Shown here in pieces: positions 34,601-41,830 of a DNA stretch of 42,443 bases. The notes beneath the pieces are model-generated. The model ran no database searches and had not been told where the DNA came from. It saw nothing but the letters and a program-made list of their open reading frames with translations. Position 1 is the first letter of the stretch, and each line of letters starts with the position of its first letter. The stretch comes from Pirellulaceae bacterium (GTDB lineage Bacteria; Planctomycetota; Planctomycetia; Pirellulales; Pirellulaceae): the NCBI GenBank assembly GCA_016784735.1, contig JADHUC010000067.1:1-42443 (forward strand), given 5' to 3'. Made by a program: the position numbers and the translations under genes.

Positions 34601-35420
34601 AGGCGGGCAACCGACCATGTGGCAGATGTGGACGGTTTCCGAAACCGTGGATACGCCGGAGAACGTCAAGGACGTCGCCACGGTGCTCGCCAGCAAGCCG
34701 GGTTACCAGATCCTGCCCGCGCGCGAACTGAAGGGCGACCGCTTCACCGCCATCGGGCAACTCGGCGTGGACGTGGAGTACTACATCGCTTCACCGTCCG
34801 ACACGCCCCGGCACACGTTACGCTGGGGGACGGACATGTTCGACTGGGCCAACAAGCTGACGGAACCGGAATACCAGGACCTGCTGCATCTGCAGATGCC
34901 GGGCGACGGGGCCTACTTCGTGGCCTTCTTCCCGCGCAAGCGGACCACCCCTGCTCCGACTTTCAGTACGCTGGGCGGCGGAACCATTATCAAAGTCAGT
35001 GGCGATTTCGGTACCGACTACGGCTTCCTTTCCGCGCAAGAGGCCACCGGGTCCGGCGAGGACGTGATCTTCTGCGGCACGGCCGCGTCGGTTCAGGACC
35101 GCGAGAGCGGACTGGTACTGACGTTGGGCGCGAAGGGGGACGTCGGTTACAAGCAATACCGGTTGGCGGCCGATTTCCCTGTCGGCTTGCGGATTCAGGA
35201 GCAGCAATCGACAATCGAGCTGCCACAGGGCATCCAGCCGCCGGCGTTCGAGCTTTCCCAGCCCTTCCCCGGCGGGAAGGTGAGCGTGAATGCTCCAGGC
35301 AAATGGGCCCTGCCCAAGCCGTTGCCCGGCGTTAAGCTCACCCAATCCGCCGCGGGGTTCGTCCTAGACGTTGCGGCGGGAATAAAGGCAGTGAAAGTGG
35401 TCAAAGGCAATCGAGAGTGA
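31692..35420 (+). CDS. Very large secreted protein, possible polysaccharide lyase
   Basis: 1242 residues with an N-terminal hydrophobic segment (about 12-30). No firm family. Residues about 460-900 look like an alpha-helical toroid of the type found in heparinase II/III and alginate-lyase families: GYTCALGAYLLTGSAEVAQ, SGNSNMTVTWEIPRGIAA, GEWPEAMSHHGRTSINMLLA with a His pair, followed by beta-rich C-terminal sequence (LYSGDHNHAFYPGHTGG). N-terminal third is beta-rich. ATG 31692 has AGGAG upstream. Fourth gene of the sulfatase block, about 300 nt after the third, with a repeat between. The lyase call needs a profile or structure check. Confidence 0.5.
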   Translation: MNVSMFSCRSRISVVAILIATLSFSGASMVRAGEQQIVLRDQIKQEWKNELLMHPFSAPKGACHPDSVTLVGPRGAVPVQLSEIECWPGADWVKSAKLSFIADLSPLATDNYTVRYDTKPLALPKLATDLTVTPEKEQVEITTGQFGVRLLQGEKKYREPALSADVPGPVVGMRLADGTWFGGSRMFGAVKIASYSANLTDSGPVFARAVIRYTYDDGNTMDLTVQVAAGDNAMRMETRVQKHQLKDGFNLMLSRGLPPLIFQVQDERRKDRPCFMNVEKPLSPLKWAEIPLEDYVAPEKYAAGLVTKLSPWEDWFGTFTQARIRLKLEGTKRELQIRSLEPGTWVEPREIESVFDPSLGSDPAQGIWVGWNQKCMPLLRDESGEVFLQVSAAQGVRKWTVSDCLSLPGVAALFSYYGYKSESEFPPETRPTVGYRLNEVNDYVLDWPGDEGRHPRLYISRDELEARWKQKDADPAVLEELVTRGTARSAEAIRYNPDTGYTCALGAYLLTGSAEVAQKTHLLARLRQALDYDIWGVQFGSAGSPPTFYDALIDTPLVSDAERPVLRARMAYFAYRLTDPAVWSAERGYCSGNSNMTVTWEIPRGIAACTIAEHPMAKVWYRKAERIMEMFLKQMVGPAGEWPEAMSHHGRTSINMLLAFAIASTNSGLHDYVNDPRVKRLMMYWAKLETPRDPRPRGHYAFAAPNLRYFPSMGRDSMGVPGATSGAMARATRTSDPAYSSQLQWAWLEEGASSLLSHMGGFAYVACDKRLPAKTPEWPSEVFPRAGAVLRHGLGTPNEHQVTLYSGDHNHAFYPGHTGGFASIFAYGTPVAGLFPGGYEYQESYLTSGVDLARGLESEDQRKALGGYHGCPTRASMWSWPKEQAARFGERGGRANVSAFSTLPRQDYVAVDVARHFPRPLNQNVRTNLPDWPPVPEKGEPPVDWRRQTLFLKDDDPSKTAYLLIRDTVKGGQPTMWQMWTVSETVDTPENVKDVATVLASKPGYQILPARELKGDRFTAIGQLGVDVEYYIASPSDTPRHTLRWGTDMFDWANKLTEPEYQDLLHLQMPGDGAYFVAFFPRKRTTPAPTFSTLGGGTIIKVSGDFGTDYGFLSAQEATGSGEDVIFCGTAASVQDRESGLVLTLGAKGDVGYKQYRLAADFPVGLRIQEQQSTIELPQGIQPPAFELSQPFPGGKVSVNAPGKWALPKPLPGVKLTQSAAGFVLDVAAGIKAVKVVKGNRE

Positions 35421-35443
35421 CTACCCCGCTGAATGTTGGAACA

Positions 35444-35522
35444 GGGCAAGTCCCAGGAAATAGTCTACCACAGCAGGACGAGCTATAGCCTGAACGCGTG
35501 AAGGGGCTATCCCCTTTTCTTC
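35444..35522. repeat. GGGCAAGTCCC...CCCCTTTTCTTC element, copy A
   Basis: Begins GGGCAAGTCCCAGGAAA and ends GGGGCTATCCCCTTTTCTTC. An inverted, shorter copy is at 38964-39018. It lies between the lyase-like gene and the HEAT-repeat gene, where the GTGAAGGGG/CCCCTTTTCTTCAC hairpin might help end transcription from either side. Confidence 0.75.
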
Positions 35523-35562
35523 ACGGATTTCCAGGGGCTCGCTTCGTTCAACCCTTTCTTCG

Positions 35563-38304
35563 TCAGGGCGCCGCACGGATCTTCTCCAGGGCTTCGGCGG
35601 CCGCGTCTCGGACTTGCGAGTCCTCATCCTGAAGCGCCTTTTCCAGAGCTGCTGCTGCTCGCTTCGCTTTCCAACCCATCTGCCCAAGGGCGGAGGCAGC
35701 CTCGCGACGGACCAACGGATCCTCATCTTGGAGTGCGTTTTGCAGAGCTGGGATTGCCACCGGCCCAACCTGTCTCACAGCCGAACGAGCCGCCCGACGG
35801 AGCGACGGATCCTGACTCCGAAACGCCTTCTCGAGAGGCGGTACGACGTGTAAACCCATCCGCCTCAGGGCGGTACCAGCCGACGCACCGACATTCACGT
35901 CCCGATCCGCACATGCTCTTACTAGAGCCGGTATCGCTTCCAGCGCTTCTGAGCCCATCTCCCCCAGGACCGTCGCCGCCTCGCGACGGACCAACCGATC
36001 GTCGTCCCGGAGTACTTTTTCCAGAGCTGGGATCGCTTCCTTTGGCTGCGTCCCCATTCTCCAGACGGCGCGTACGGCCGCCACACAAACCCACGGGTTC
36101 TCATTCCGGAATGCCTGCCGGAGAGCCGGTATCGCTTCCGCGCCAATCTGGCTCAACGCGATGACGGCCGCGTAACAAACGGACCGGTCGTCGTGCTGGA
36201 GCGCCTCTTCCAGCACTGGTATCGCTGCCGGGCCGAGCTGGCCCAGGGCGCGGGCAGTCGCCGAACGGATCGATCGTTGCTCATGTTGCAGTGCCTTTTC
36301 CAGGGCTGGTATCGCTTCTGGACCGCTTTGCTTCAGGCCCAAGGCAGCCGAGGCACGTACGTTGGCGTCTCGATCCGCGAGCGCTCTGATTAGAGCTGCC
36401 ATCGCCTCCTTCGTTGTTGAGCCCATCTGCCCCAGGGTCGTCGCAGCCTGGCAACGAACCGACGGATCCTCGTCCCGAAGTGACTTCTCCAGAGCTGGTA
36501 TGGCTTCCTCTGTGTCCGCCCCCGTTTGCTTCAGCGCGCGGGCAGCCACGGAACGTACCAGGTGGTCTTCATGCTGGAGTGCTTCTTGGAGAGCTGACGT
36601 CGCCTCCGGGCCGATCTGCCCTAGGGCCGAGGTGACCCAACGGCGGACACTGTGAGCCTCGTCGCTGAGCGCCTCTTTCAGTACCGGGATCGCTTCGGCC
36701 GTGGGCCCGATCTCACTCAGTGCATAGGCTGCGTGCTGTCGGACCCCAAGGTCTTCGTCTTTCAGCAATTCCAACAGTGCCGGAACTGCCGTCCTCGCCT
36801 CAGGGCCCTTTTCGGCCAGAGTTCCGGCGGCTGCTGAACGCGCCCGCGGTTTTGGGCCGCCAAGCGCGTCGATCAACACGGGGCACGCTGCTTTCGAGTC
36901 GTGGTGAGCGGACCACAAGATATCCGCCACTTCGATGCGGTCAAACACGTTTTCGTCGTTCAATGCCTTCAGAAGTACCGGCAACGCCGGGGCAGAGAAG
37001 GTCCGACTCTGTGGCAATTCCTCGGAAGCAATGCCACCGTCGATTTTCTTCAAGGCTTCGGCGGCTTGGCTGCGCCGATGCCGATCCCCAATCGTTTGTG
37101 ACATCTGAGGAAGGGCGGGAGGTGCGGCCATCTGACGAAGGGCTGGGATCGCTGCCTTAGCTGCTGGACCCATCTCGCCCAGATTCCGGGCCACGTCGGC
37201 ACGACGGACAAGGACGCCGTTCTCTAGCACTTGCAGAAGCGCAGGAACTGCAACATCCGCTCGCCGGTCAATGCTCCAAAGGGCAACGGCAATCGCGTGG
37301 CGGAGCCGAGTAGACCATTTCTTCCGGTCTCTGGCACGGTATTCAAGGTACTTTGGACGTCTCCGGCTCGGGCCCCCGGTGAACTCCGGCTGGGATGCTT
37401 GGGTCTCCATTTCTTTGAGGAGAGCGACGAGTGCCGGAACCGCCTGTTTCGCCCCAGGGCCCATCTGGCCGAGGGCCTCAACGGCTGCTGTGCGGACCTC
37501 GAGGTCGTTATCCTTCAATGCTTCAACCAGTGCACCAACGGCCGTATCAGTACTGTCTACGCGGAGTCCCTTCAGTGCGTTTGCCGCCGCCAGGCGAATC
37601 TTACTGCCTTCATCGTTTCTCAGAGCGTCCATCAGGGCTGGCTCGGTCAACTTGACGTTCGCGCCGATCGCTTCGAGGGCTCCGGCGGCGAGCGCGCGAA
37701 CCGTTTCATCTGGGTCCGCAAGGAGAGCCTCGATGATCGTCGGGACTGCGAATTGACCATCTATGTCAATCTGGCGCAGAGCGCGGAGAACTTCGCGGCG
37801 TACGTCCTTGTCTTCATCCTTCACAAGCTTGATCAGCGTTGGAATGGCATCCTTGGCGCCTGGGCCTATTTTGCCTAAAGCCAAGGGGACCGTCGCGCGG
37901 ACAGTTGCGTCCTTGTCTCTAGTCGCTACGATGAGCGCCGGGACCGCCTCCCTGGCTTTGGGGCCGCCATAACCTAGTACGGCGGCAGCTCGGGCGCGGA
38001 TCCGCGGGTTGGGGTCAGCAAGCGCTTCGCTAAGCTTTGGCACGGCCGCCGGTCCCATTTGGACAATCGTGAAGAACGCAGGGTTCGCCCCGCTTGCGTT
38101 AGGCGTAAGACTTGTTTCCAGCAGTAGCGGAACGACTTCCGGCCCCATGGAACGCAGGGCCGACATGGCCTTGAGCGGGATGGATGATTTCCTCAGCTCG
38201 CTCACCCAATAGCTTGCCGGCTTGCCGCCGTAAGTCGGCTCGTCGTCCGAGCGACAAGGGCGCATCAGCACCAGTCCAACGGCAACGAGCACCCCAAGGA
38301 ACAA
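35563..38304 (-). CDS. Long HEAT-repeat protein, probable frameshift near the start
   Basis: 913 residues in the open frame, made almost wholly of about 30-residue HEAT or PBS-lyase-like repeats (ALGQMGPGAKQAVPALVALL type, repeated with small changes more than 20 times). They form a superhelical scaffold for protein binding. The frame begins FLGVLVAVGLVLMRPCRSDD. An ATG at 38330 with GAGGGG 5 nt upstream starts MKRKILLTL in the neighbouring frame; adding one T in the TTT run near 38303 joins the two into a normal signal peptide or lipoprotein-like start. So the true start is likely 38330 with a frameshift or sequencing error. Function unknown; likely exported or membrane-anchored. Confidence 0.8.
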   Translation of the reverse strand: MFLGVLVAVGLVLMRPCRSDDEPTYGGKPASYWVSELRKSSIPLKAMSALRSMGPEVVPLLLETSLTPNASGANPAFFTIVQMGPAAVPKLSEALADPNPRIRARAAAVLGYGGPKAREAVPALIVATRDKDATVRATVPLALGKIGPGAKDAIPTLIKLVKDEDKDVRREVLRALRQIDIDGQFAVPTIIEALLADPDETVRALAAGALEAIGANVKLTEPALMDALRNDEGSKIRLAAANALKGLRVDSTDTAVGALVEALKDNDLEVRTAAVEALGQMGPGAKQAVPALVALLKEMETQASQPEFTGGPSRRRPKYLEYRARDRKKWSTRLRHAIAVALWSIDRRADVAVPALLQVLENGVLVRRADVARNLGEMGPAAKAAIPALRQMAAPPALPQMSQTIGDRHRRSQAAEALKKIDGGIASEELPQSRTFSAPALPVLLKALNDENVFDRIEVADILWSAHHDSKAACPVLIDALGGPKPRARSAAAGTLAEKGPEARTAVPALLELLKDEDLGVRQHAAYALSEIGPTAEAIPVLKEALSDEAHSVRRWVTSALGQIGPEATSALQEALQHEDHLVRSVAARALKQTGADTEEAIPALEKSLRDEDPSVRCQAATTLGQMGSTTKEAMAALIRALADRDANVRASAALGLKQSGPEAIPALEKALQHEQRSIRSATARALGQLGPAAIPVLEEALQHDDRSVCYAAVIALSQIGAEAIPALRQAFRNENPWVCVAAVRAVWRMGTQPKEAIPALEKVLRDDDRLVRREAATVLGEMGSEALEAIPALVRACADRDVNVGASAGTALRRMGLHVVPPLEKAFRSQDPSLRRAARSAVRQVGPVAIPALQNALQDEDPLVRREAASALGQMGWKAKRAAAALEKALQDEDSQVRDAAAEALEKIRAAP

Positions 38305-38330
38305 AGCGTGAGGAGAATCTTGCGTTTCAT

Positions 38331-38629
38331 GATGTCCCCTCGATCTGCCGCATCCGCGAACTACAAACCATCAGCATTCGGTTGCCCCATCCAGCCGCAC
38401 GCCTCGTCCATCGCATTCTACCTCATACCTGAAGTTCTGGAAATCCATCGTCCTCGTCGCGCAGGGTCATAGAGTCCATGCACGGGAGCACGTACCTGTG
38501 CGCCCCAGCGCGGGCCCGACAGGCAGTTCATCACGGCCTTCAATCCGATTCATGCACATACTTCAAATACTCGTGGTAGAAGGAGACGTGAATCCGCCGC
38601 TACCGGCCGATCCCCTGAAGGGAGCCTCG
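38331..38629. other. Divergent intergenic region
   Basis: Lies between the HEAT gene (minus) and the Mut7-C-type gene (plus). Should hold promoters for both but I see no clear boxes. Open frames across it lack starts and family likeness. Confidence 0.4.
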
Positions 38630-38962
38630 ATGCACGAGGATCTGCACGAAGCCCAGTTTCGTTTCTACGAGGAGTTGAACGACTTCCTGCCCCAGGAACG
38701 TCGCAAGCAGTCCTTCTTGCATCCGTTTCGCGGTTCGCCAGCGGTGAAGGATACGATCGAGGCGATGGGTGTGCCGCACACGGAAGTCGACCTGATCCTC
38801 GTGGATGGCCGGCCGGTTGGCTTCGACTACCGCCTGCAGCCCGGCGATTGCGTCTCCGTTTATCCCGTGTTCGAATCGCTGGATATTGGACCGGTTGCGC
38901 GGCTGGGTCCACGACCGCTGCGGGACCCGAAGTTCATCTGCGATGTCCATCTCGGCAGCTGA
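38630..38962 (+). pseudogene. Truncated Mut7-C protein: ubiquitin-like domain only
   Basis: 110 residues: HEAQFRFYEELNDFLPQERR, GSPAVKDTIEAMGVPHTEVD, LILVDGRPVGFDY, SVYPVFESLDI and DPKFICDVHLGS. This is the ubiquitin-like domain that precedes the Mut7-C RNase (PIN-like) domain; in full proteins DVHLG begins the RNase domain, followed by about 150 more residues. Here the stop (38960-38962) comes one residue later and a repeat copy begins at 38964. The RNase domain seems cut off by the repeat or by a deletion ending there. ATG 38630 has AAGGGAG ahead. It may still be made as a lone ubiquitin-like protein. Confidence 0.75.
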
Positions 38963-38963
38963 C

Positions 38964-39018
38964 GAAGAAAAGGGGATAGCCCCGACCACTAGCATATCTT
39001 CTCTTGGGACTTGCCCAG
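38964..39018. repeat. GGGCAAGTCCC...CCCCTTTTCTTC element, copy B (inverted)
   Basis: Reverse complement of copy A at its ends: GAAGAAAAGGGGATAGCCCC at the start and GGGACTTGCCC at the end, with a different centre. It begins 2 nt after the stop of the truncated Mut7-C gene. Confidence 0.8.
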
Positions 39019-39119
39019 GTCTGCACAAGACCAGTGAACGTACGGCAAAATGCTCCATCCGAACCACGACGAGGCGAGCGGGATTTACGCGCGCGGAGCC
39101 TTGCCGTTACGATAGGTGC

Positions 39120-39851
39120 ATGAGAGATTCGTCCGGTCCCCAAGAATTCGCCACCACGCACTGGAGTCTGGTAGTGGCGGCCAAACCTGGCGAGGCGAGC
39201 CAGACGGACGCTCGAAAGGCCCTTGAGGAGCTTTGCCGGGCTTACTGGTATCCCCTCTATGCCTTCGTGCGCAACCGTGGGTATTCGTCGAACGACGCCC
39301 AGGACCTGACGCAATCGTTCTTTGCCCGGATCATCGAGACGGACGGATTCGCCTCCGCGGATCCCGAGCGGGGCCGGTTTCGCTCTTACCTGCTCGGCGC
39401 AATGAAACACTTTCTGGCCAACGAATGGCATCGCGCACAGGCCCAGAAACGTGGCGGCGGCGTGACCTTCCTGGAGTTGGACTCGCTCGACCCGGAAGCA
39501 CGATACGCTCTGGAACCGGCCCAGTCGGCCGATCCCGACGCGCGCTTTCATCGGGAATGGGCCCAGGAATCAATCGCTCGTGCCCTGGCGGAGCTGCGAG
39601 CCGAATCGGAAGCCAGCGGCAAGGGCGAGCTGTTCGAGGCGCTCAAAGGGAGCCTTATCGGCCAGGAACCGGCTCGAAGTGAAACCGCCGCTCGGCTTGG
39701 AATGACCGTGGGCGCGGTGAAGGTCGCCGTGCATCGGTTGCGGCAGCGTTTTCGGAAGCTTCTGCAAGCTGAAATTGCGGAAACCGTCAGCGATTCGTCG
39801 GACATCGATGACGAGATGCGTTACCTGCTGGCCGCTCTCCGGGGAAAATAG
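39120..39851 (+). CDS. ECF-type sigma factor
   Basis: 243 residues. Region 2 with ATTHWSLVVAAKPG and YPLYAFVRNRGYSSNDAQDL, FFARIIETDGFASADPERGR and FRSYLLGAMKHFLANEWHRA; region 4 with LGMTVGAVKVAVHRLRQRFR. This is the long planctomycete-type ECF sigma usually found next to a Ser/Thr kinase, which controls it in place of an anti-sigma factor. The kinase gene lies at 41831. ATG 39120 starts MRDSSGPQEFATTHWS, the family's usual N-terminus; the longer upstream frame crosses the repeat. The promoter it uses may be in the duplicated leaders at 39846 and 41733. Confidence 0.92.
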   Translation: MRDSSGPQEFATTHWSLVVAAKPGEASQTDARKALEELCRAYWYPLYAFVRNRGYSSNDAQDLTQSFFARIIETDGFASADPERGRFRSYLLGAMKHFLANEWHRAQAQKRGGGVTFLELDSLDPEARYALEPAQSADPDARFHREWAQESIARALAELRAESEASGKGELFEALKGSLIGQEPARSETAARLGMTVGAVKVAVHRLRQRFRKLLQAEIAETVSDSSDIDDEMRYLLAALRGK

Positions 39852-40070
39852 GAATTTGGTCTGCAACCAGAGACCGACGTTCTTCCAGGTGAATGGCGAG
39901 GGACGTCATGTAAGGCGAGCGGCAGATGAAAATATACCAGAGCAGCAGGCACACTCCATGTGCCGTCCGCTTACGGCTACGGCACACGGAGTGTGCCTGC
40001 TACTTTCCAAGAGGTAAGTTTTCAAACGCCGCTCGCCTAAGGCAACCGTGAAAGCGTATGGAATCGACCT
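39846..40070 (+). repeat. Duplicated ECF-linked leader, copy A (with insertion)
   Basis: GGTCTGCAACCAGAGACCGACG, TTCTTCCAGGTGAATGGCGAGG and, beyond an inserted element, CAACCGTGAAAGCGTATGGAATCGACCTATG closely match copy B (41733-41833), leading straight into the start codon of the acyltransferase gene. The strong conservation suggests a shared promoter or 5' leader; TGCAACC/TGTAACC resembles a -35 box for ECF sigma factors (inference). Confidence 0.75.
39916..40042. mobile_element. Miniature palindromic element with TAAGG target duplication
   Basis: Present in leader copy A and absent from copy B, where GTAAG runs directly into TCAAC. Ends are CGAGCGGC and GCCGCTCGCC, flanked by TAAGG on both sides (39911-39915 and 40038-40042). 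Inside is a second palindrome (AGCAGGCACACTCCATGTGC, 39944-39966, with 39979-40001). No coding capacity, so it would be a MITE- or REP-like element moved by an enzyme from elsewhere. Confidence 0.7.
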
Positions 40071-41744
40071 ATGCCGCCTGAGCAGAACGAACTGGCCGAA
40101 ACGCAACAAAAGCGTTACCACGACTACGACGCCCTCAGAGCTTGCGCCATGTTGCTGGGGATTGTGCTGCACGGGGTAATGTCCTTTATCGAGTTACCGC
40201 CTGGCATGTGGCCCGCCCAGGACGTTCAGCAGAATACGTCGGTATACGGGTTCGTGTTGCATGCATTGCATGGATTCCGATTGCCCCTCTTCTTCATGAT
40301 GAGCGGTTTCTTCACAACCATGCTATGGAGAAAACGGGGCCTCCGAAAGCTGATCGCACACCGCGCCAAACGAATACTCCTACCGCTGGTAGTATGCTGG
40401 TTTGCGGTGTGGCCGGCGCTGATCGTGGTTGGAATTGTCGGGGCCAACGGACAAGCAAACATCTGGGATGCTGCAGCAAATGGCAAGGCCGACGAGGTGG
40501 AACGATACCTGGCGTCGGGCGGCGATAGCGAGGCAAGGTTTGATCTACCTGGCATTCCGGGTTCGGGCGCCACTCCGTTACACCTTGCCGTTGCGGGTGG
40601 ACACGAGGAAGTAACGAAACTTCTTTTGGAGCATGGCGCGAACGTCAATTCCATCGCGAAAGACAGGGATCGCGGCACGCCGTTGCATTGGGCGGTTCGT
40701 GCCCAGAGGTTGGAGTCTGTCGAGATCCTGGTTGAGGCTGGCGCTGACATTCATGCCGAGGACGGAAATGGACACACACCGCATGATTTGGCCACTGGCG
40801 TCAAGCCCGTGGAAGAAATGAGCGCAACGATTGCTGCGTACCTGCACAGCAAGGGGGCGACCGAACGCGACATCGAGGTCGAACGCTCGTCTGTGGTTTC
40901 GGCGCAGATGCTTGGGCTCTTGTTGCTGCTGTTCTGTTTCGCGCCGTTCTTCGCGCACCTGTGGTTTCTTTGGTACTTATGTTGGTTGGTGGTCGGCTTT
41001 TTGATTGTGGTCTGGTTGGCTCAGCGGCTTCACTGGAAACGATTGCCATCCCGCGCGATTTCGTCGCCATACTGTTGGTTCTGGTTGCTTCCTCTCACAC
41101 TGCTGGCCCAATTGTGCATGGTGCAGACCTTCGGACCTGATACCGGCGCAGGGCTCATTCCCTGGCCTCCAGTGCTCGCCTACTATGCGATCTTCTTTGG
41201 ATTCGGAGCGGTCTTGTACGGCGATCCACGTGCGGAGCAAAGCCTCGGGCAACATTGGAAGATCTGCCTCTTGTTAGGTCTCGCCACTCTGCCCGTCGGA
41301 ATTTGGCTTTTCGAGACGCGGCCTGGAGGCAACATGATAACACTGTTCGATTTCGAATCGCCTACTGTGGAATTCCCGCGGCGTGACCTCGACCTTGGAA
41401 CACACTTCCTGACCAGTCTTTGCGCTGTCGTCTATTGTTGGTCCATGATACTGGCCCTGATGGGACTGTTTCGCCGCTATTTCTGCAGCGACAACGCTCG
41501 CATCCGCTACATCTCCGATTCCGCCTATTGGCTCTACGTGGCTCACTTGCCTCTGATTCAGTTCATGCAGGTTCTCGTGCGGGACTGGTCTTGCCCGAGC
41601 ATCGTGAAGATCATCATTATCTGCGTCGCCACAGTGTCGGTTTTGTTGGTGATCTATGAATACGGGGTGCGCTATACGTTCGTTGGCACGATGCTTAACG
41701 GAAAGAAGTATCGTGGAAATCCGCCGAAAAAAACAGGGAATTAG
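40071..41744 (+). CDS. Membrane acyltransferase 3 family protein with inserted ankyrin repeats
   Basis: 557 residues. Starts RYHDYDALRACAMLLGIVLH, the His-containing first helix of acyltransferase family 3 (glucan biosynthesis protein C/OpgC-like), then about ten further membrane helices with a last SDSAYWLYVAHLPLI. Between helices 3 and 4 (about residues 133-265) is a soluble block of ankyrin repeats (GATPLHLAVAGGHEEVTKLL, GTPLHWAVRAQRLESVEILV, HTPHDLATG). It may acylate an envelope glycan, while the repeats bind a protein. ATG 40071 follows the duplicated leader. The location between sigma factor and kinase suggests it belongs to this ECF regulon. Confidence 0.85.
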   Translation: MPPEQNELAETQQKRYHDYDALRACAMLLGIVLHGVMSFIELPPGMWPAQDVQQNTSVYGFVLHALHGFRLPLFFMMSGFFTTMLWRKRGLRKLIAHRAKRILLPLVVCWFAVWPALIVVGIVGANGQANIWDAAANGKADEVERYLASGGDSEARFDLPGIPGSGATPLHLAVAGGHEEVTKLLLEHGANVNSIAKDRDRGTPLHWAVRAQRLESVEILVEAGADIHAEDGNGHTPHDLATGVKPVEEMSATIAAYLHSKGATERDIEVERSSVVSAQMLGLLLLLFCFAPFFAHLWFLWYLCWLVVGFLIVVWLAQRLHWKRLPSRAISSPYCWFWLLPLTLLAQLCMVQTFGPDTGAGLIPWPPVLAYYAIFFGFGAVLYGDPRAEQSLGQHWKICLLLGLATLPVGIWLFETRPGGNMITLFDFESPTVEFPRRDLDLGTHFLTSLCAVVYCWSMILALMGLFRRYFCSDNARIRYISDSAYWLYVAHLPLIQFMQVLVRDWSCPSIVKIIIICVATVSVLLVIYEYGVRYTFVGTMLNGKKYRGNPPKKTGN

Positions 41745-41830
41745 TCTGTAACCAGAGGCCGACGTTCTTTCAGGTAGATGGTGAGGACCGTCAGGTAAGT
41801 CAACTGTGAAAGCTGCGTGGAGTCCGACCT
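41733..41830 (+). repeat. Duplicated ECF-linked leader, copy B (upstream of kinase)
   Basis: Uninterrupted version of the leader at 39846: AGTCTGTAACCAGAGGCCG, ACGTTCTTTCAGGTAGATGG, GTCAGGTAAGTCAACTGTGA and TCCGACCTATG up to the kinase start codon. Identity between the copies is roughly 80% outside the insertion. Confidence 0.75.

Noticed and set aside
31806..34760. 984-codon open frame on the minus strand inside the lyase-like gene
   Set aside because: It mirrors a high-GC gene with signal peptide and ribosome binding site on the plus strand; its translation is rich in Arg, His and Gly with no recognisable domain.
38184..38432. 82-codon plus-strand frame over the HEAT gene start
   Set aside because: Antisense to the HEAT signal region and intergenic DNA, Arg/Pro-rich, no start signal.
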